This document shows, piece after piece, positions 36,701-50,064 of a stretch of DNA of 52,985 nt. The DNA lies in NCBI GenBank assembly GCA_002751075.1, contig NAOQ01000051.1:91111-144095 (forward strand), written 5' to 3'. Position 1 is the first letter of the stretch. The number at the start of each line of letters is the position of its first letter. Below the pieces are notes generated by a model, which was given only the letters and a program-made list of their open reading frames with translations, did no database searches and was not told the DNA's origin. Origin of the DNA: Ichthyophonus hoferi. Taxonomy: Eukaryota; Opisthokonta; Ichthyosporea; Ichthyophonida; Ichthyophonidae. Both the position numbers and the translations under genes were made by a program.

Positions 36701-38152
36701 TAATTTTCTTCATATTTGTTAGTTGAAGCTTGTTGGGCTCCGTAACCCTACTGACTTTCAATAGAACAAACTTGAATTATGCCCAAGATAGGGACTTGTA
36801 TGCATATAATGATGTGATTGGTCTCTTATCGTCAACACGTTATTATCAATGACCCATTATAACTTCATACCCATATATACAATGGGCTATCCATGCTTAT
36901 GGTCCCCTATTTCTTTTTTGTACATAATCATGTGTGTGCATTTACATCAAATATATATATGCAGCAAGCAAATAAGTAAATATATACTCACTCCACTATC
37001 CATTTTTTGTTTACCTATAAATACACACTCCAGCCATCACTCAGCGGTATCCTACCACATATTTCCCTTTCCTAAGTGCGAAAAAAGAAGAAATTAGCGG
37101 TCGAATTGAAGAATTCTATGAAGAGAAAATCGAGGGCAAGTTTCCGGATAGCGACTATGTATTTGACGTTTATGTGGAGGCTCGTGACATATGTCTTATT
37201 GATTTTAATCCATTTGGTGGGGCATCCACGGAAACTGGCTTGTTCGATTGGGAAGAACTAGCAGGTATGTGTGATATGAGCTTTGATATATCTGTTAGCT
37301 TACTTCCTAATTAGGTAATTATTGACGATTAAGATGGTGGTTTTTAAAATTATAACGAGCATAAAACGAAAAACCTTATAACGATATTTATTGCAAGGAA
37401 TAGATGGGTAGAAAAATGGTTTGTTGCAGCAATTATTAAAGTAATTGTCTCACAGATGTTAATTGGAGATGTTATATGTTCTCAAGTTTTCCTGATATTT
37501 TGACTTAATGATATTTATATATGTATATCTATGCTCTGGTAGTTTTTTTCCTTTATGCCGAGCCCTCCAGTTGCTGTTAGGACTTTCTGGCTAATATAAG
37601 GACGAGCAGAATATTGACAATCGTAATAATGAGTCTTTTAGATGTATATTTACAAGGCGAAAGTGCTTATAAAAATAGTTAGTCAATTTAGGATTTATTT
37701 CCTATTAGGCCTTATTTTCTGGATGACTTTCTAATTGCATTTTATACCTCTATCAGTCTTAATAAACAATTAAGATACCTCTGGAGCAACTCTTATAAAT
37801 ATTTAGTTGGTAATTAACAATTTCTACAAGACCCCAACTTCTATTTTTGCCATGGTTTTGGCATAGGATTTTTTATATCATAAACCTCAGCATTTAATAA
37901 TCTATAATTGACATTTTTCCAGCGGGAGTCCTAAATGGTGAGCTTCCTGAAATTCGGGTGGTCGAGACCGATGCAGGAATTCAGCCTTCTCCTATGGCGT
38001 ACGCGCGTGTACCAAGAGATATTGTAGACTTGAGTACTGGGGCAGATATTGACAAATTTGTTGACTTGTGCCGCATGAATGGGATGGCTGGGATAGCCAA
38101 GGAGCCAGATAGTGAATCTGATGAAGAGAATGGTGTTAAATTGAAACAGTGA
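33714..38152 (+). CDS. CDC123: CDC123 (D123 family), eIF2 complex assembly factor
   Basis: Eight exons: 33714-33856, 34129-34219, 34517-34639, 35169-35275, 35635-35701, 36462-36522, 37034-37264 and 37923-38152. All borders are GT-AG and they total 1053 nt (350 aa; human about 336). CDC123 is an ATP-grasp-fold protein needed for assembly of the translation initiation factor eIF2 heterotrimer in the cytosol. Diagnostic blocks are all present and in order: N-terminal [68 protein letters not shown]; the metal-binding [16 protein letters not shown]; and the C-terminal [12 protein letters not shown]. An acidic tail (DSESDEEN) follows. The position equivalent to SQRD in animal proteins reads TQRY here. 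The start is the only in-frame ATG ahead of the conserved first block. Confidence 0.95.
35702..37033 (+). other. CDC123 introns 5 and 6
   Basis: 35702-36461 and 36523-37033 flank the 61-nt exon 6. AT-rich with no additional feature seen. Confidence 0.6.
37265..37922 (+). other. CDC123 intron 7
   Basis: A 658-nt GT-AG intron, AT-rich, nothing further recognised. Confidence 0.6.
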
Positions 38153-39869
38153 TAAAGCTTGGTTGTTTAGATTGGATCATTCTAGTGACAAAACAAAATG
38201 ATGTATATATGAAATTTATTGTTAAATTGGCCCTTTAAGTAAGATATGTTGACTATAAATAGAGATTATGTTTCTTTTTCTATGTGAGTAGCTTTCTTAA
38301 CAGGATACGTGGAGTGTTTTTAACAAAAATTGGGAAAGAAAGATATTGGATATTTAATAAAAAATCATTTTGATATATATATATATATTAGCCTGATGAT
38401 CAAACTGTGGTCAATACTTGTTTTGGCCTATATATATATTGCATGCCCAACTCCAATTTTTTTTTTCAGTAATAATACAAAGATGAAGTAGGATGACTAC
38501 CTCCACGTACCCTAATTTTCCTAATCAATATTTAGTCGCACGATAACGTACAATACCACATGCCCTTTAACGGCCTGAATTATATCGGTGTAATTTGAAA
38601 TGTGTAATATAGAAAAAAATAAATAAAAAAAAAATAAAGCAAGCCTGTAGAGTTGCAAATAAAACGTAATTGTACTAAAATGCTAGTCTGTATGTGAGGA
38701 CTTTGACTTTTGTGGAATTGGTAGGTAAATACTTTAAAGCTAATAGTAAGCTCAAGATCCTGAAAAGTATGTGACGGTCTCTTCATATTATTGCAAAGCA
38801 ACGCATGATATCATTGAACATGCATACCTTTTGTATTGTTCTGGGAAATTCTGTAAATTTTATGCTTCCAGTACCATAATACTTTGATAATAATATATAA
38901 TTAGTATGAATCAGTGATGATTGATTGGGTTAGTACAATATCGGATAGATGTGAACAACTCAAATTTTAACCATGAAGTATCTACTGGTATTATTTTCGA
39001 ACGCCTTTAAGTAGTCATTGGTTCATAGGGCTATCATAGTGTTATATATATACAAAATTTGGTTTAAATTATGGTCAACTTGTTGTTGATGGTAAGCAGT
39101 GGTTATTGTATTTTCATTTCCATTTATAAAAGAGTATGCTAATAGATTGATAACTATTTGGAGAGTCAACCCAAGAATTTCTTCTAAACGAGCCGATCCG
39201 GTCAATTTGTTATGGCTTGCCCCAATACATACTAATTATAAATATATCTGCATCACAGTTTCAGATACGTACAGCATTTGATTATTCATAACACCTTATC
39301 CCTAGTTAGAAAGCTAACAGATATTGTTTCTACACTTTCATAACATAATAAATTTCAACTTACCTTGACCCATTCGACTCAACTGGTCGAGGTCGGTGAT
39401 TAAGACTTGGACGATGCTTAGTGTGATTAAATGATAAATTATAAATGGAATTTTGCTTTTAGGAGCTATCTAGTGTAATTCCCATATGACGTCATTAGTC
39501 CCAAATTGATCGGAGATCTCCTCTCCTTTTATGGTATTAAATTTTAAATTCTAAAATCAGTGGTTTAATTACTATCTAATTGCCAAGTTGTAATCGCACT
39601 AAACTTCTACCCGTACCAGGTAAATTTTTATGGAAACGAATAAAGCCAATAAAATTTGCTTAATAAAATATTTGAAATAGTAAGAAATACAGATGTGCAC
39701 AGGAAAGATAATAGTATGTATCATAGTGTAGGCAGGCTGCATGTTAGAAAGTCGAGAAGTTCAGCAACATTCTTGAAAGTTTATTTGTGCGGTTACGTAA
39801 AGAGTGTCTGTTTAACGGTACTCCCTACCTAATAGTTCTGTTTGCTAAGGTCACTCACTACCTTTAAAA
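38153..39869. other. intergenic region CDC123 to AP-2 sigma
   Basis: About 1.7 kb holding the CDC123 3' UTR and the AP-2 sigma promoter. AT-rich with no gene recognised. Confidence 0.55.
38356..38365 (+). terminator. probable CDC123 poly(A) signal
   Basis: TTAATAAAAA about 200 bases after the CDC123 stop codon contains the AATAAA hexamer. An (AT)n run follows at about 38373-38388. Confidence 0.4.
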
Positions 39870-40637
39870 ATGGTTAGTTATATAACTCGCAACACATTTC
39901 TTTTTCTTTACTCTACCTGAAATGTACGTGTACCAAACCCAATCCTTTACCTTTCTGTGTATTTTTTTGCTCCGTCCACGTATATACCACCTGTATAAAC
40001 TGACTTCAAGGCATGCACAGGCTTATACTTCTCCACACAAACTAATCCTATAATTGTTACGCTATTTTCTTTTTTGCTCTACTCCATCCACTATACTATG
40101 GCTAGTATATGCTGACTAAAATGTTTAAGAATACTAATACAGTTTCACACACATATTAACATTGTTCTCTTTATAATTTTGGCTCATATATGCCCCTATA
40201 TACCCAACTGTAGTGATACTCGAGAATGATTGTATGTAAGCATATAGATTGAATACCAACGTTCTTTAGTAGGGAAGAATGGATAGAGAAGGTTTTGACG
40301 TTCATAGCTAAACTTATTGTTACTTGGTGGAATATAGATCAGATTTGTGTTGATCCAAAACAGAGCTGGAAAGACAAGATTGGCTAAATGGTAGGATAAT
40401 TATATTTGCTGTATATATTCACAACAGCAATACTAAATTATTATTTCTCATTGTTTCTTGAACAACGTTGTATTTTATATCACTTTCCCATCTCTGCGTG
40501 TTTCTTTCTTGCTGTTTATATGAAAGTGATGTATGTGTACTCGTTTATTTTAATATGCTGGACATGTGTTTGAATTTGATGGACCTTTGTACTAATGTGT
40601 CAGCGTTCAAGTAATATTAAGGTGATACTGTAGATAA

Positions 40638-40669
<32 letters not shown>

Positions 40670-42489
40670 GGATGGATGAGAAGGAAGGCAGATATTATTG
40701 TTGTATTGATTCACCTAAAATTATTTCTATTTCATTTTAGTCTAAATACTTTTGCACATACTTGTCCTCTCCCTGTATATATTTGTATGTATCTGTATAT
40801 GTAGTTGTGGTTGTTGTATGATTTATTTTGGCTTCTGAGAATACTTCATAGACCCCATTTGCAACTATAATGTCGATTGGCAAATTTGAGCTGGAATCGA
40901 TTATATATGATGCAGTTACCTGAATTTTATATTTACATTCTTTACTATAATCAATTGGCTTTAATTTTCTTGTGTAATATTTTTTCTTTGGGGATATATA
41001 ATGTCTGACTTGATCACATTGCTTATAATGTGCCTCTAGATATCTGCTTTCTAATTCTTATGCATTAGAATTAATTCTTACTTAAATAATTGAATATAGA
41101 TAGTATATTTTATCATCCCTTATCTACATGTATGTATCATATCAACCAATTATCTGGTGTAAATCACTCTAATATTATATATCATTGGTGTATATTTATA
41201 GGTATGTGCCATATGAAGATGAGGAAAAGTCCAAGATAATTGAGGAGGTGCATGCTCTAGTGACTACCAGAGATTCTAAGCATACCAATTTTGTTGAGGT
41301 ATGGTGGCTTCTCCTTTTTCTTTTTAGTTTCATTTGATTAGCTTTTAGTTTTTGTTATACTTTCTTACCATCTCTTTCTTTGATTGCTTTCCTACATCAT
41401 TCTACTACACACTTATGCATTTACTTGTCTTTTCTTGCCTACTTCCACGACAACCGGATTGTGCCCCACTCCCTATGTTGGCTTGTAAAAGCCTTTATCT
41501 TCTTGTTTTTTAATTTTACAGTTATCAAAATTTCTGTATACTATTATACTCTTTACCCATACTCAAACATACATGTGTCGGTCGGCCCTTCTTAGTCATT
41601 CTTCTTTCACTAACCCCAAAGCTTACTCTCTCCTTTGACCTACCCTCTACCCCTTCCTGATGCAATATACAGTTTCGTAATTCCCGCGTGATTTATCGTC
41701 GGTATGCAGGCCTGTTCTTTTGTGTCTGTGTTGAAGACAACGACAATAACATGGCTTATTTGGAATGCATCCATAATTTTGTTGAGATTCTTGACAAGTA
41801 CTTTGGAAATGTTTGTGAGCTGGACCTTGTGTTTAATTTCTGGAGGGTATGTTAGTGCTTATTTTTTTTATTTTTTTTCTAGCAGGTGGGGCGTGGGGGA
41901 GATGTTCAGAGAGGAATTATTTTCACTTGTATACATGTATTTCTGTTGGGCTGGAGATATTCACCTGCCTTTCTAATTAGGTATATGTAACAAATAAACA
42001 AAAAAAGGTAGTTAACCCCGTTCACAAAGCTCCGTAGTCATAGCAATAAAAAATTTCCCCACTCCTCCCACTTAACCACTTAAATGAACACACTATCTCT
42101 ATGATAATGATTTATTTCTCTTAGTTACTCCTTATTCTCTCATTTTTTTTATTTATTGTTTCAACTCGATGTTTATCTACTCATCTATCTGTTACAATAA
42201 TATATATTACTACAAGCTTATTCGTCTTATATGCACCACATCTGAAAAATACATCTTTAATGGCCGCCCAACAGAAAAAGCGAAAGCTAAATATAGTACG
42301 TGCTAAATCAGAAAAGCTAGTGTCATTTCCGATTTGATATGTTTAACCCTTTACGATATAAAATTCACATACGCATTCTCTCTACAGGTATACACAATAG
42401 TTGACGAAATATTCCTAGCCGGAGAGGTGATGGAAACTAGTCAGACGAAAGTATTGAAACGACTGGAGTATATTGATAAACTCGACTAA
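39870..42489 (+). CDS. AP2S1: AP-2 clathrin adaptor complex, sigma subunit
   Basis: Exons: 39870-39872 (candidate ATG only), 40338-40390, 41202-41298, 41673-41846 and 42388-42489. They total 429 nt, giving 142 aa, the same length as human AP2S1. The protein reads like vertebrate sigma-2 throughout: [67 protein letters not shown], and [17 protein letters not shown]. Arg15, part of the pocket that binds acidic dileucine cargo signals, is kept. The subunit is part of the AP-2 core that selects cargo for clathrin-mediated endocytosis at the plasma membrane. Exons 2-5 are certain. The first exon is inferred: exon 2 begins exactly at codon 2 after an ATATAG acceptor, and AAAAATG followed by GTTAGT upstream would supply the Met. 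Confidence 0.95.
40391..41201 (+). other. AP-2 sigma intron 2
   Basis: An 811-nt GT-AG intron holding the (GA)n run; otherwise AT-rich with nothing recognised. Confidence 0.6.
40638..40664. repeat. (GA)n microsatellite
   Basis: Perfect GA dinucleotide run inside intron 2 of the AP-2 sigma gene. Confidence 0.85.
41847..42387 (+). other. AP-2 sigma intron 4
   Basis: A 541-nt GT-AG intron with a CTCTCTACAG acceptor. Nothing else recognised. Confidence 0.6.
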
Positions 42490-44196
42490 ACGCTAACTTG
42501 GTTTATAAGGATGGTGTGATGTGTATATTAGAATTGGATACTTTAACCGGCATCCTACCAATCAGATCCCCCCGTACGATAACATTTTCAAGGGTTTATT
42601 GCGAAAAATTATAATGGTAAATGTTTTGATTGGATGAAAATGATTTGTAGTTTTTGTCCGACGTGTGAAGCGTTTGACACCGAGTTGCAAATTGATAATT
42701 CACCGTGTGAAGGAGATTTGCGGTCAGAAAGCCTAATTAATGAAGAAGGTTTCATAGACCTATGGATACCGTTTTAAAAATGTCTGTTTTGGCCGGAGAC
42801 CTTTGATGTAAATGTTATTCACTGCGGATATTGGGTCATGTATATGTGTACATACATTTATATAAAATATAGTTTGTTTAAATAGGTGTCTTCTAGCAAG
42901 GATAGACAATCGGCTTTAAGGAAAGGCATATTTATCAGGAGCAGGACTAATATGCTCTAATAGGCAGGTTTGAAGTGGCAAATATGCTAAATAACCAAGA
43001 CAGTTAAATTCGTATCAACCCTGGATATACAACCCAATTGCTTTCGATCCACTCTTGCACCTCATGATAGGTAACACTCAGCTGTACTCTTAATGAAATT
43101 CCTAAAATTTTATTTAATTATTTTATCTTAACTTCAGGGGTAAGTAAAAAAAGATTGGAAAGATCACAAATATTTCTTAGGTTGATGTCATTAGTATGCT
43201 TAAAGCATTGTTGATCGTGAATATCACATTTTTCAACAGGATTGGGAAAAGAATTTTGGGCAGACCAATTGAAATGGAAAAGGCAATTCCTGGGACACAT
43301 TGGGATCCAATGAATGGAGACTCGACATAAAATGACATACCAGTAACACACTTTGTGTCACTCGACTTGTATGCTTAGATCTTAAGGAATTATACTATCC
43401 AAATTAGTACAAACTAGCATAAAACCAATTAATTATGAATGAAACCAGCTATGGAAGTTGCGGGTGTGTAAAAAATGGTCAGCGGTACCCCTTCAAAGTA
43501 TGTAAAATGAATTAATAAACTAGTACCTAAAAAGTTACCTCGCGTCTTATCTCTTATAATACAACTGCTAACCACAACTTTACATGTTTAATATATTTTT
43601 AAAAGCCAAAAAATACATGTTAAAAGCATTAATTATTTTAACAAACTCCAATTCAGAAGCGAAACCATGTGCGAAGTTAATACAATACCAACTTTTTTCC
43701 TGGGCTTGGGAATGCGATGAACAAAGGAATGTTTGCTTCCATAAATTGATAATCCAATCATTGTGCAGGATCGTGTATAGGCCTGAGAGTCAAGTTTATT
43801 AAAATATTATAACCACGATGCAGTTGTTAATGTAGGCTTTCTGTAAAGCAGAAGTCGCTAACAAGCTACACTTCATTACACTGAGGCAACGGCTATGAAT
43901 TTTTATAATTTCTAGTTATGTCAAATTATCTCCACATAGGGCGCCTGGAAGTATTTCAATAGTGGTTTAGATTCCTAATTTTATATATTTCCATCGAATA
44001 TCGAATGGACGTTGATTAAAATGTTTAGTGATTGATTTTGTTTCACCCTGCGTACTTAAAACTGTTCAAAACAGCGCATTGTAGAAAATTACCCGAGGTA
44101 CAGGAATATCATGATGTGTGTTAGAGAGCAATACCAGTAATAATTCAAATGCCATCACTTTCTTCATATAAGGTCTTAAATAAAAGCTAGTTAAAC
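42490..44196. other. intergenic region AP-2 sigma to zinc-finger gene
   Basis: About 1.7 kb. The first part is the AP-2 sigma 3' UTR. The block around 43020-43360 is a little less AT-rich and open on the minus strand for 77 codons, but I could not assign a product. Confidence 0.5.
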
Positions 44197-46188
44197 ATGA
44201 CCTTAATTGCCACAATGACTACGCCGAAGACTAGGCCCCCACTTTCCGATACACTCGTGTCCCAAAAAATAACTTCAAAAGGTAGCTCTAGGTCTAAGAC
44301 GAGGCCTATTAAGAAAAACTTCTTAGCTTGCGACCTCGAAAGCCAAAAGTTTGAAACATCTACAGAGCACAATATTAACAATAAAGATGATAAAGAAGAA
44401 CAGCTTCGTTCTTTTGAACCAGTAACCGACGGGAATGAAGAAGGGGAAGACATGAGAGATGGGAAATTAGTGCGCAAACGACGTAGCTTCAAAGAGTTAG
44501 TTCGCAATGTTGAATGCAGATGGAATGGATGTGGAAGAGTATATGCCACGGAGAGTTCGCTGCAAGTATGTATTTAGGGGTGATACTTGTTGCACGGGTT
44601 TTGCATTGGGTGATAAACGGTATGTGTGTCTATACTTTGAAGTACGCTCGACGGAGCTAGAATTTCGTTGGCTATTGTCATCGGATTTGCATTCCATTTA
44701 TTTTTCTAGTCTCAATTTTCAGAATGTATCCGTTTAAGTTGCATATTACGCTACTATCTTGTTGTTTTTTGTCACACCTGGGTAATCTTTCTGTTAAGAA
44801 GCCATTTCTGACCCAATGAATGAGATCGATTACCTATGACTGGCTCAGTATGTTACATGTTTCGTACTTTCCCCTTCGTTTCTTGAGTTGCTTTTTATTG
44901 CAACATAGGCCTGCTTATCGTAGATCCTATGAATCTATTTGACGTTAGATATTTTTTTAAAATGTGATGGACATATATAGATCTTCTGGTTAGCTTTGGC
45001 AAAATTGCATTATTTGAGCTCAAAGCCATGGTTGTTAAACTTTCTAAATATAAAATCAGGAAATAGTAATACTGTATTAACATCCTTTCTGTATAGCTTG
45101 AACATTTATTTTTTCACCTCCAGAACCACATTAGGTTAAAGCACGGGAATATCAGGCCAGACTCGCGAAACATGCGTCACAGCCCACGCTTAAAGAAGCC
45201 AGGGGGTATGAACTTTATAGGTAGTAGCTATCCAAATCTTAATATGGCCTTCTCCTCTCACTGTTCTTCTACTGACTGTATTGCTCCAAGTGTAATTCTT
45301 GCATCTCCGGGATATGCTAGAGCCACCCCAGCAGGCTCCAAGGCAAACAAGTACAGGCCCCCAAGAATACGCTCCATGTCTTGCCCTACACCTACTCTCC
45401 AGGCTGCTGCCCTTCAACCTTTCACTTCCATCCTTGAGGACAATCACTTACAGCATCCATGTTCCAACGAAGCAATGAACCTTGTCTGTGAAAACTTTGT
45501 ACCTATAGCTTCTCCTATCATTCCCATGGACTACCAACACTCCCAAATTCCTTCGCTTGAACCGCGCAACTCATTAGGAAATATATTTGGAAAGGTGAAC
45601 TGTATTCCAAAGAATGTCTATCAATTTGCCCTACAACAAGCGGCCAATTCGTACGATCAGTGCAACATGACGAACGCGTCAGTCTCAGCACAAGACATCA
45701 CCCCACCAATGCCTGAAATAACCAATCCATTCTGTTCCTCCCCTCCTCCGCTAAATATACCACTAATTCCACCTTCCTCAAACCATGTTTTTCGGACCGC
45801 CTACTGCATGAGTAAGCTATCAGATCAAATGGATTCAACAGATTACTCTTTTTTTGGAGCACTACCTCCCATATCGTTAATGTCAAATAGTCGTGCCCCT
45901 AGACAAACGCAAGAATTGAATGAGTTGAATTCATGGTCATCCATACCTTCTTTCTCTAGCACGCACTGTACCCCACTCCAAAACAAGGCACCGTTTTCAA
46001 CAGATGATATTCTTGGATTTTCTGATATGGAATTCAATGCCACCAATATACCTGCAACACTTGATAGTCAGGAACCAATGTCGATTGATACTGCTTTGCT
46101 TGTATATGCGGCAAATAATAACGAATCGAGGGAAGTATCGACAATTGAAACTCTATGCAATGAACTGCATAATTTATCGCAAATTTAG
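44197..46188 (+). CDS. single C2H2 zinc-finger protein, putative transcription factor
   Basis: Two exons, 44197-44565 and 45124-46188, joined in phase 0 (CAA|GTATGT...CTCCAG|AAC); 477 aa. An in-frame stop lies just before the ATG. Residues 107-130 form one C2H2 finger: Cys107-x4-Cys112-x12-His125-x4-His130 (CRWNGCGRVYATESSLQ, then NHIRLKH). The intron falls inside the finger between its cysteine and histidine halves. N-terminal to it is a Lys/Arg-rich acidic-basic stretch (DGKLVRKRRSFKELVRN), a possible nuclear localisation signal. The long C-terminal part is rich in Pro, Ser, Asn and Gln and lacks recognisable domains, as in activation regions. A nuclear DNA-binding role is inferred from the finger type. 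The target and orthologue are unknown. Confidence 0.85.
44566..45123 (+). other. zinc-finger gene intron
   Basis: A 558-nt GT-AG intron that splits the C2H2 finger coding region. No other feature. Confidence 0.85.
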
Positions 46189-49100
46189 GAGAGATAAAGA
46201 CCAATATGAGGTTATTCATATACTTTTATAGGATTTTGTACATACCATAGAATATGACTATGTTTTAAACAAATGTTTATATATATATTAATCGTATCAC
46301 TTCAGGATATGACCTTATACATGTGTAACTTCTCGTGTAAATAGGTAAAGCAACCTCAAACAAATGACTTAAAACCACTTGTCTGCATAGTATAATCTTG
46401 CAACTATTTTCAAGTATATCCTCTCCACAAACACTTTTATTTTCATTGTTGCTTTAAATCAGAAACTTTTACATTTTGTTTTATCAATTAATGTCAATGT
46501 GGAAAGTGTTTCCCCATTCTTTAATTTTATTTTACTTATAGACAACATAAATTCTCACACATAAATTGTTTTATAATGTGATGTACATATATTGCTTTTT
46601 GAAATTTTAAGTAGTCAATCCACGTTTTCATATAGGTAAGAACATTGAAATTTATTGGTAGCCTACACTATAACTCTAGAATCTACAACAGCCACAGGAA
46701 GTTCATATAGATTGTGTCCATGTAAATATGGTTAAATATTGTATATATTTTATGCTCCATAATCTATAGTATGGTAAAATAAATTAGAATTTTATATGCA
46801 ACAATGTAAGCCACTATACTTTTCAAATAAATGGAAACGAGAGTTTTTGATTTAAAAACAATTCTGCATCTTTTTCATACTGATATAGTATCTGGAAATA
46901 TGTGTTTATTTATATCAGTATTTTCTCGAGTAGTTCTATCTCTAATAAACTACTAATGAAAAGCTCTCTTGCTCTTGATACCTTTCTTTCAAAAACAATT
47001 CAAAACCATTGGAATAAAACTTAAAAGCTTTTATTTTACTTTTACTTTACTCTTTAACGAAAAACAAGCCAAAATCGCATTGTTTTTTCCTAATATATAA
47101 ATTTGAAAGCAGAGTAGGTGGTAATCATAAAATTGATCATATAATTATATCTGGTTTTGAGTTTCAATTTTTGTTTTAAATAGACCATTTGTAAAGTCAA
47201 ATTTTGAAATAAATGACCTGATGAGACTTAAAGACGAGGTTGTTTGATGACTAATACAACATACAGATATCTATATATTGACACTTTCAATATTTTTATC
47301 TTAAAGGTTTAAGAACATACGTATTTTTTTGCTGTTATGTTTATTCCTTCCCCATCTAGGATTGTTCATTGACCCCTCTTAGCTTTACATTGCTTCTTTT
47401 TTTTATATATCTTCCCAAATCCCCTTGATAATGATTGGTATATGATTATCTGATTATAACGTCATAAACCATTAAGATTGGTTATCATTCTGGTCTAGGT
47501 ACGAAACAGTAATAGTGGGAGGGTGGCAGCAAGAATATGCTTAAAATTAGTCCAGGGACTAGGCCCCAATTTTATAATTGGCAGAGAGAATATCTGAGAG
47601 ATACCGTTGATATTTTTTAATTTTACCCTCAATATAAATATATTTGTTGTAATGCTACAAGTATGATGTTTAATATGTGAGAGTCTGATATTCTTAAGCC
47701 TTGTTAATACTCTCTCATGGTGCAACATTTTAAGTAATTTAAGCCTTGACTATTGTGAGGGCCATCTGTGATATGTTGTGAGGGCACATCAAGGCAAGCC
47801 TGAGAGAGTGAAAATATAAGCTTTGTGGCAATTCTGCCATCCAACTTACTTAATTGGTAACGGAAAACTCAGAAGGGCTTGGGTAGAAAGTTTTTTTCTA
47901 TCTGTCTTTATTGCTAAACTCTCTCTCATTTTAGTATACAAAAATATATTTACAGTTTGTGTGCATACCGCGTTTGGTTAATAAATAATTATGTTGAATC
48001 AAAACCTTTCAATCGGTATAGTGCAAAAAATAAATAATTACGTACGGAAAGCCTTGCCTACTGCATTATCTATATCAATATAATTTTGTAGTTAGTGTAA
48101 AGGAGAAACACGTAACACTATTTATTTAACTTTCATTTTTTTTAATCTGCAAAGTTTTGTGTCCACTGTAAAACAAACCTCCAGCACCCTTTGATCTGTA
48201 ATGCGGAAACCACATTAAGTTTTCCAATCAATATATATGCAGTTGGGCCAAGATTCAAGGTGAAGAAAGGAATTGAGATCTGACATATCGTATCCAAAAG
48301 ATAAACATTTCTGGATGGAAACCAGAGTCAAATATCTTAAAAATGTTCATAATGGGAGATAATCTGTACCTTGTAGATTTTATTTAAATACTCTCTCCAT
48401 TTTGAGTCTTGCATTGTTAGTGTATAAGAGCAGGTGTGATGATTCCAGACCACTACATATATTCATTCCAAGTTGTCAGTGTTTGCTTTTATAAAGCCCA
48501 ACTTGGCTTTAATTGGAAATTGCAATTAATAGCGTTGAGTTGATTCAGAGAAGATTTTGGGATAGCCTTTAATGACAGTATTTAGTTCTATAATGGCCCA
48601 TTCAGTACCGTATTGCCTGAAGTCATTGGTAAAGGTAAGTGTTATGCCTTGAGAATAATTCTTTTCATTTGAGTTGTTTTACCTGGATTTTCTGTATTTG
48701 CTGTTCAAACCTATCGTATAGGGCCCACTGTAAGTACAATTTAAATTTTAATAAGAAACATTTTCTTGAAATTATTAAAAAAGAGAGATTACTGATATCA
48801 AGTAGCAAATTGACGAGGTTTAATGCTCCAGCTAGTATGCTCTTATTGTGCTTAAATAATATGCTTTGAGTTTTTGTAAATTTTTCCTTACGTGTATTAT
48901 GAGTGCTATAGTGGCGATCCTATAATATACCCAGATATGGATGGATACTGCTCTATGTTATTTGTTTAGGAATGAGTTTATTGTGTAATTTTATGGCTTA
49001 TATACACCTTATTATTGCCTAAGAGGTCTTACTCTTTGTTTCTGATAATACAATGATAAGCACCCCAATATAATCAATAACACCTAGAGTATTTAAACCG

Positions 49101-50064
49101 TCAATTTCTTAATATTAATTCCTTTACTTTTTGGTTTTTCTTTCTTCAGGTACAATTCTTCGTCCCCATTGATTGAACCCGCATAGTGAACGTTTCTGTT
49201 CTGAGTCACTCACTATACGAGAGGAAGGCTTTTAAGAACAATATAGGGCTATTTTGATCTATGTTACCTATAATATATTCTACAATTTATCGTGTAACTA
49301 TGAGACAGCATAATAATGGGTTTTGAAATTTGCTAGAGCTTACCTAAATTATTACATTTCACCTATACCTTAAGTCACATATTTTTAAAAAGCTACCTTG
49401 CCTATATGTAACTATATAACTATAGGTATAACTATGCTTATAGACGTATATGTATAAAAATATATAACATACTCGGTTCAGCACCGCTAGATATTATACC
49501 CCTTACCATGTAGTAAATATTTCTATGATGTATGGACATATTTGGATTTTTCCAATCATTTGACGCTTTAAAACATAGCTGGTATAAATATGCTGTCAAA
49601 TATATCATAATTATAAACATAACCTTATATTAACCTACATTTCTTATAAGTCAGCGATCTAGCCACACATATTTTATATTTTTCCCTCTTTATTACCCAC
49701 AGATTGCTATATTAGTCATATATTATCTTGTACACTATATATTACTAGCGCGTATGCTTATATTGTATATTAAGTACAATAAGTACATCAAATATTTGAC
49801 CAGAATGTTTTATAATAATAAATAAAGTCAATTAAGTATTTAAGTAAGCTATAATCCCATTAGTCCATTAGTGAATCTAATACTAGAGAATATGACAAGA
49901 TATACAACCAACATTAATATTAACTAGCTAATTAAATAGTGCTATATATCAGCTACACTTATCCTATAAGTATTTAAAACATATATCAGCTTGACATGTC
50001 TACATATATATGCAATCATGCGTGCTAACCATTCTTGTTGCTGCACTTTCCTTTCTTCTTGTAG
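46189..50064. other. long intergenic region
   Basis: About 3.9 kb. It opens with the zinc-finger gene 3' UTR (a candidate AATAAA near 46826). The block at about 47480-48650 is less AT-rich and has short coding-like stretches on the minus strand, but no product could be recognised; it may be a decayed repeat. The rest is AT-rich with nothing seen. Confidence 0.45.

Noticed and set aside
43118-43351. Minus-strand 77-codon frame
   Set aside because: No recognisable motif or splice context; could be a remnant but is unsupported.
47480-48650. Coding-like stretches on the minus strand, possibly a decayed retroelement
   Set aside because: Short and interrupted, with no diagnostic reverse transcriptase or endonuclease motif that I could identify.
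48593-49167. Possible mini-gene joining ATGGCCCATTCA...GTAAG to an acceptor near 49149
   Set aside because: Would encode only about 22 residues, has no similarity to anything known, and lies in the possibly decayed block.
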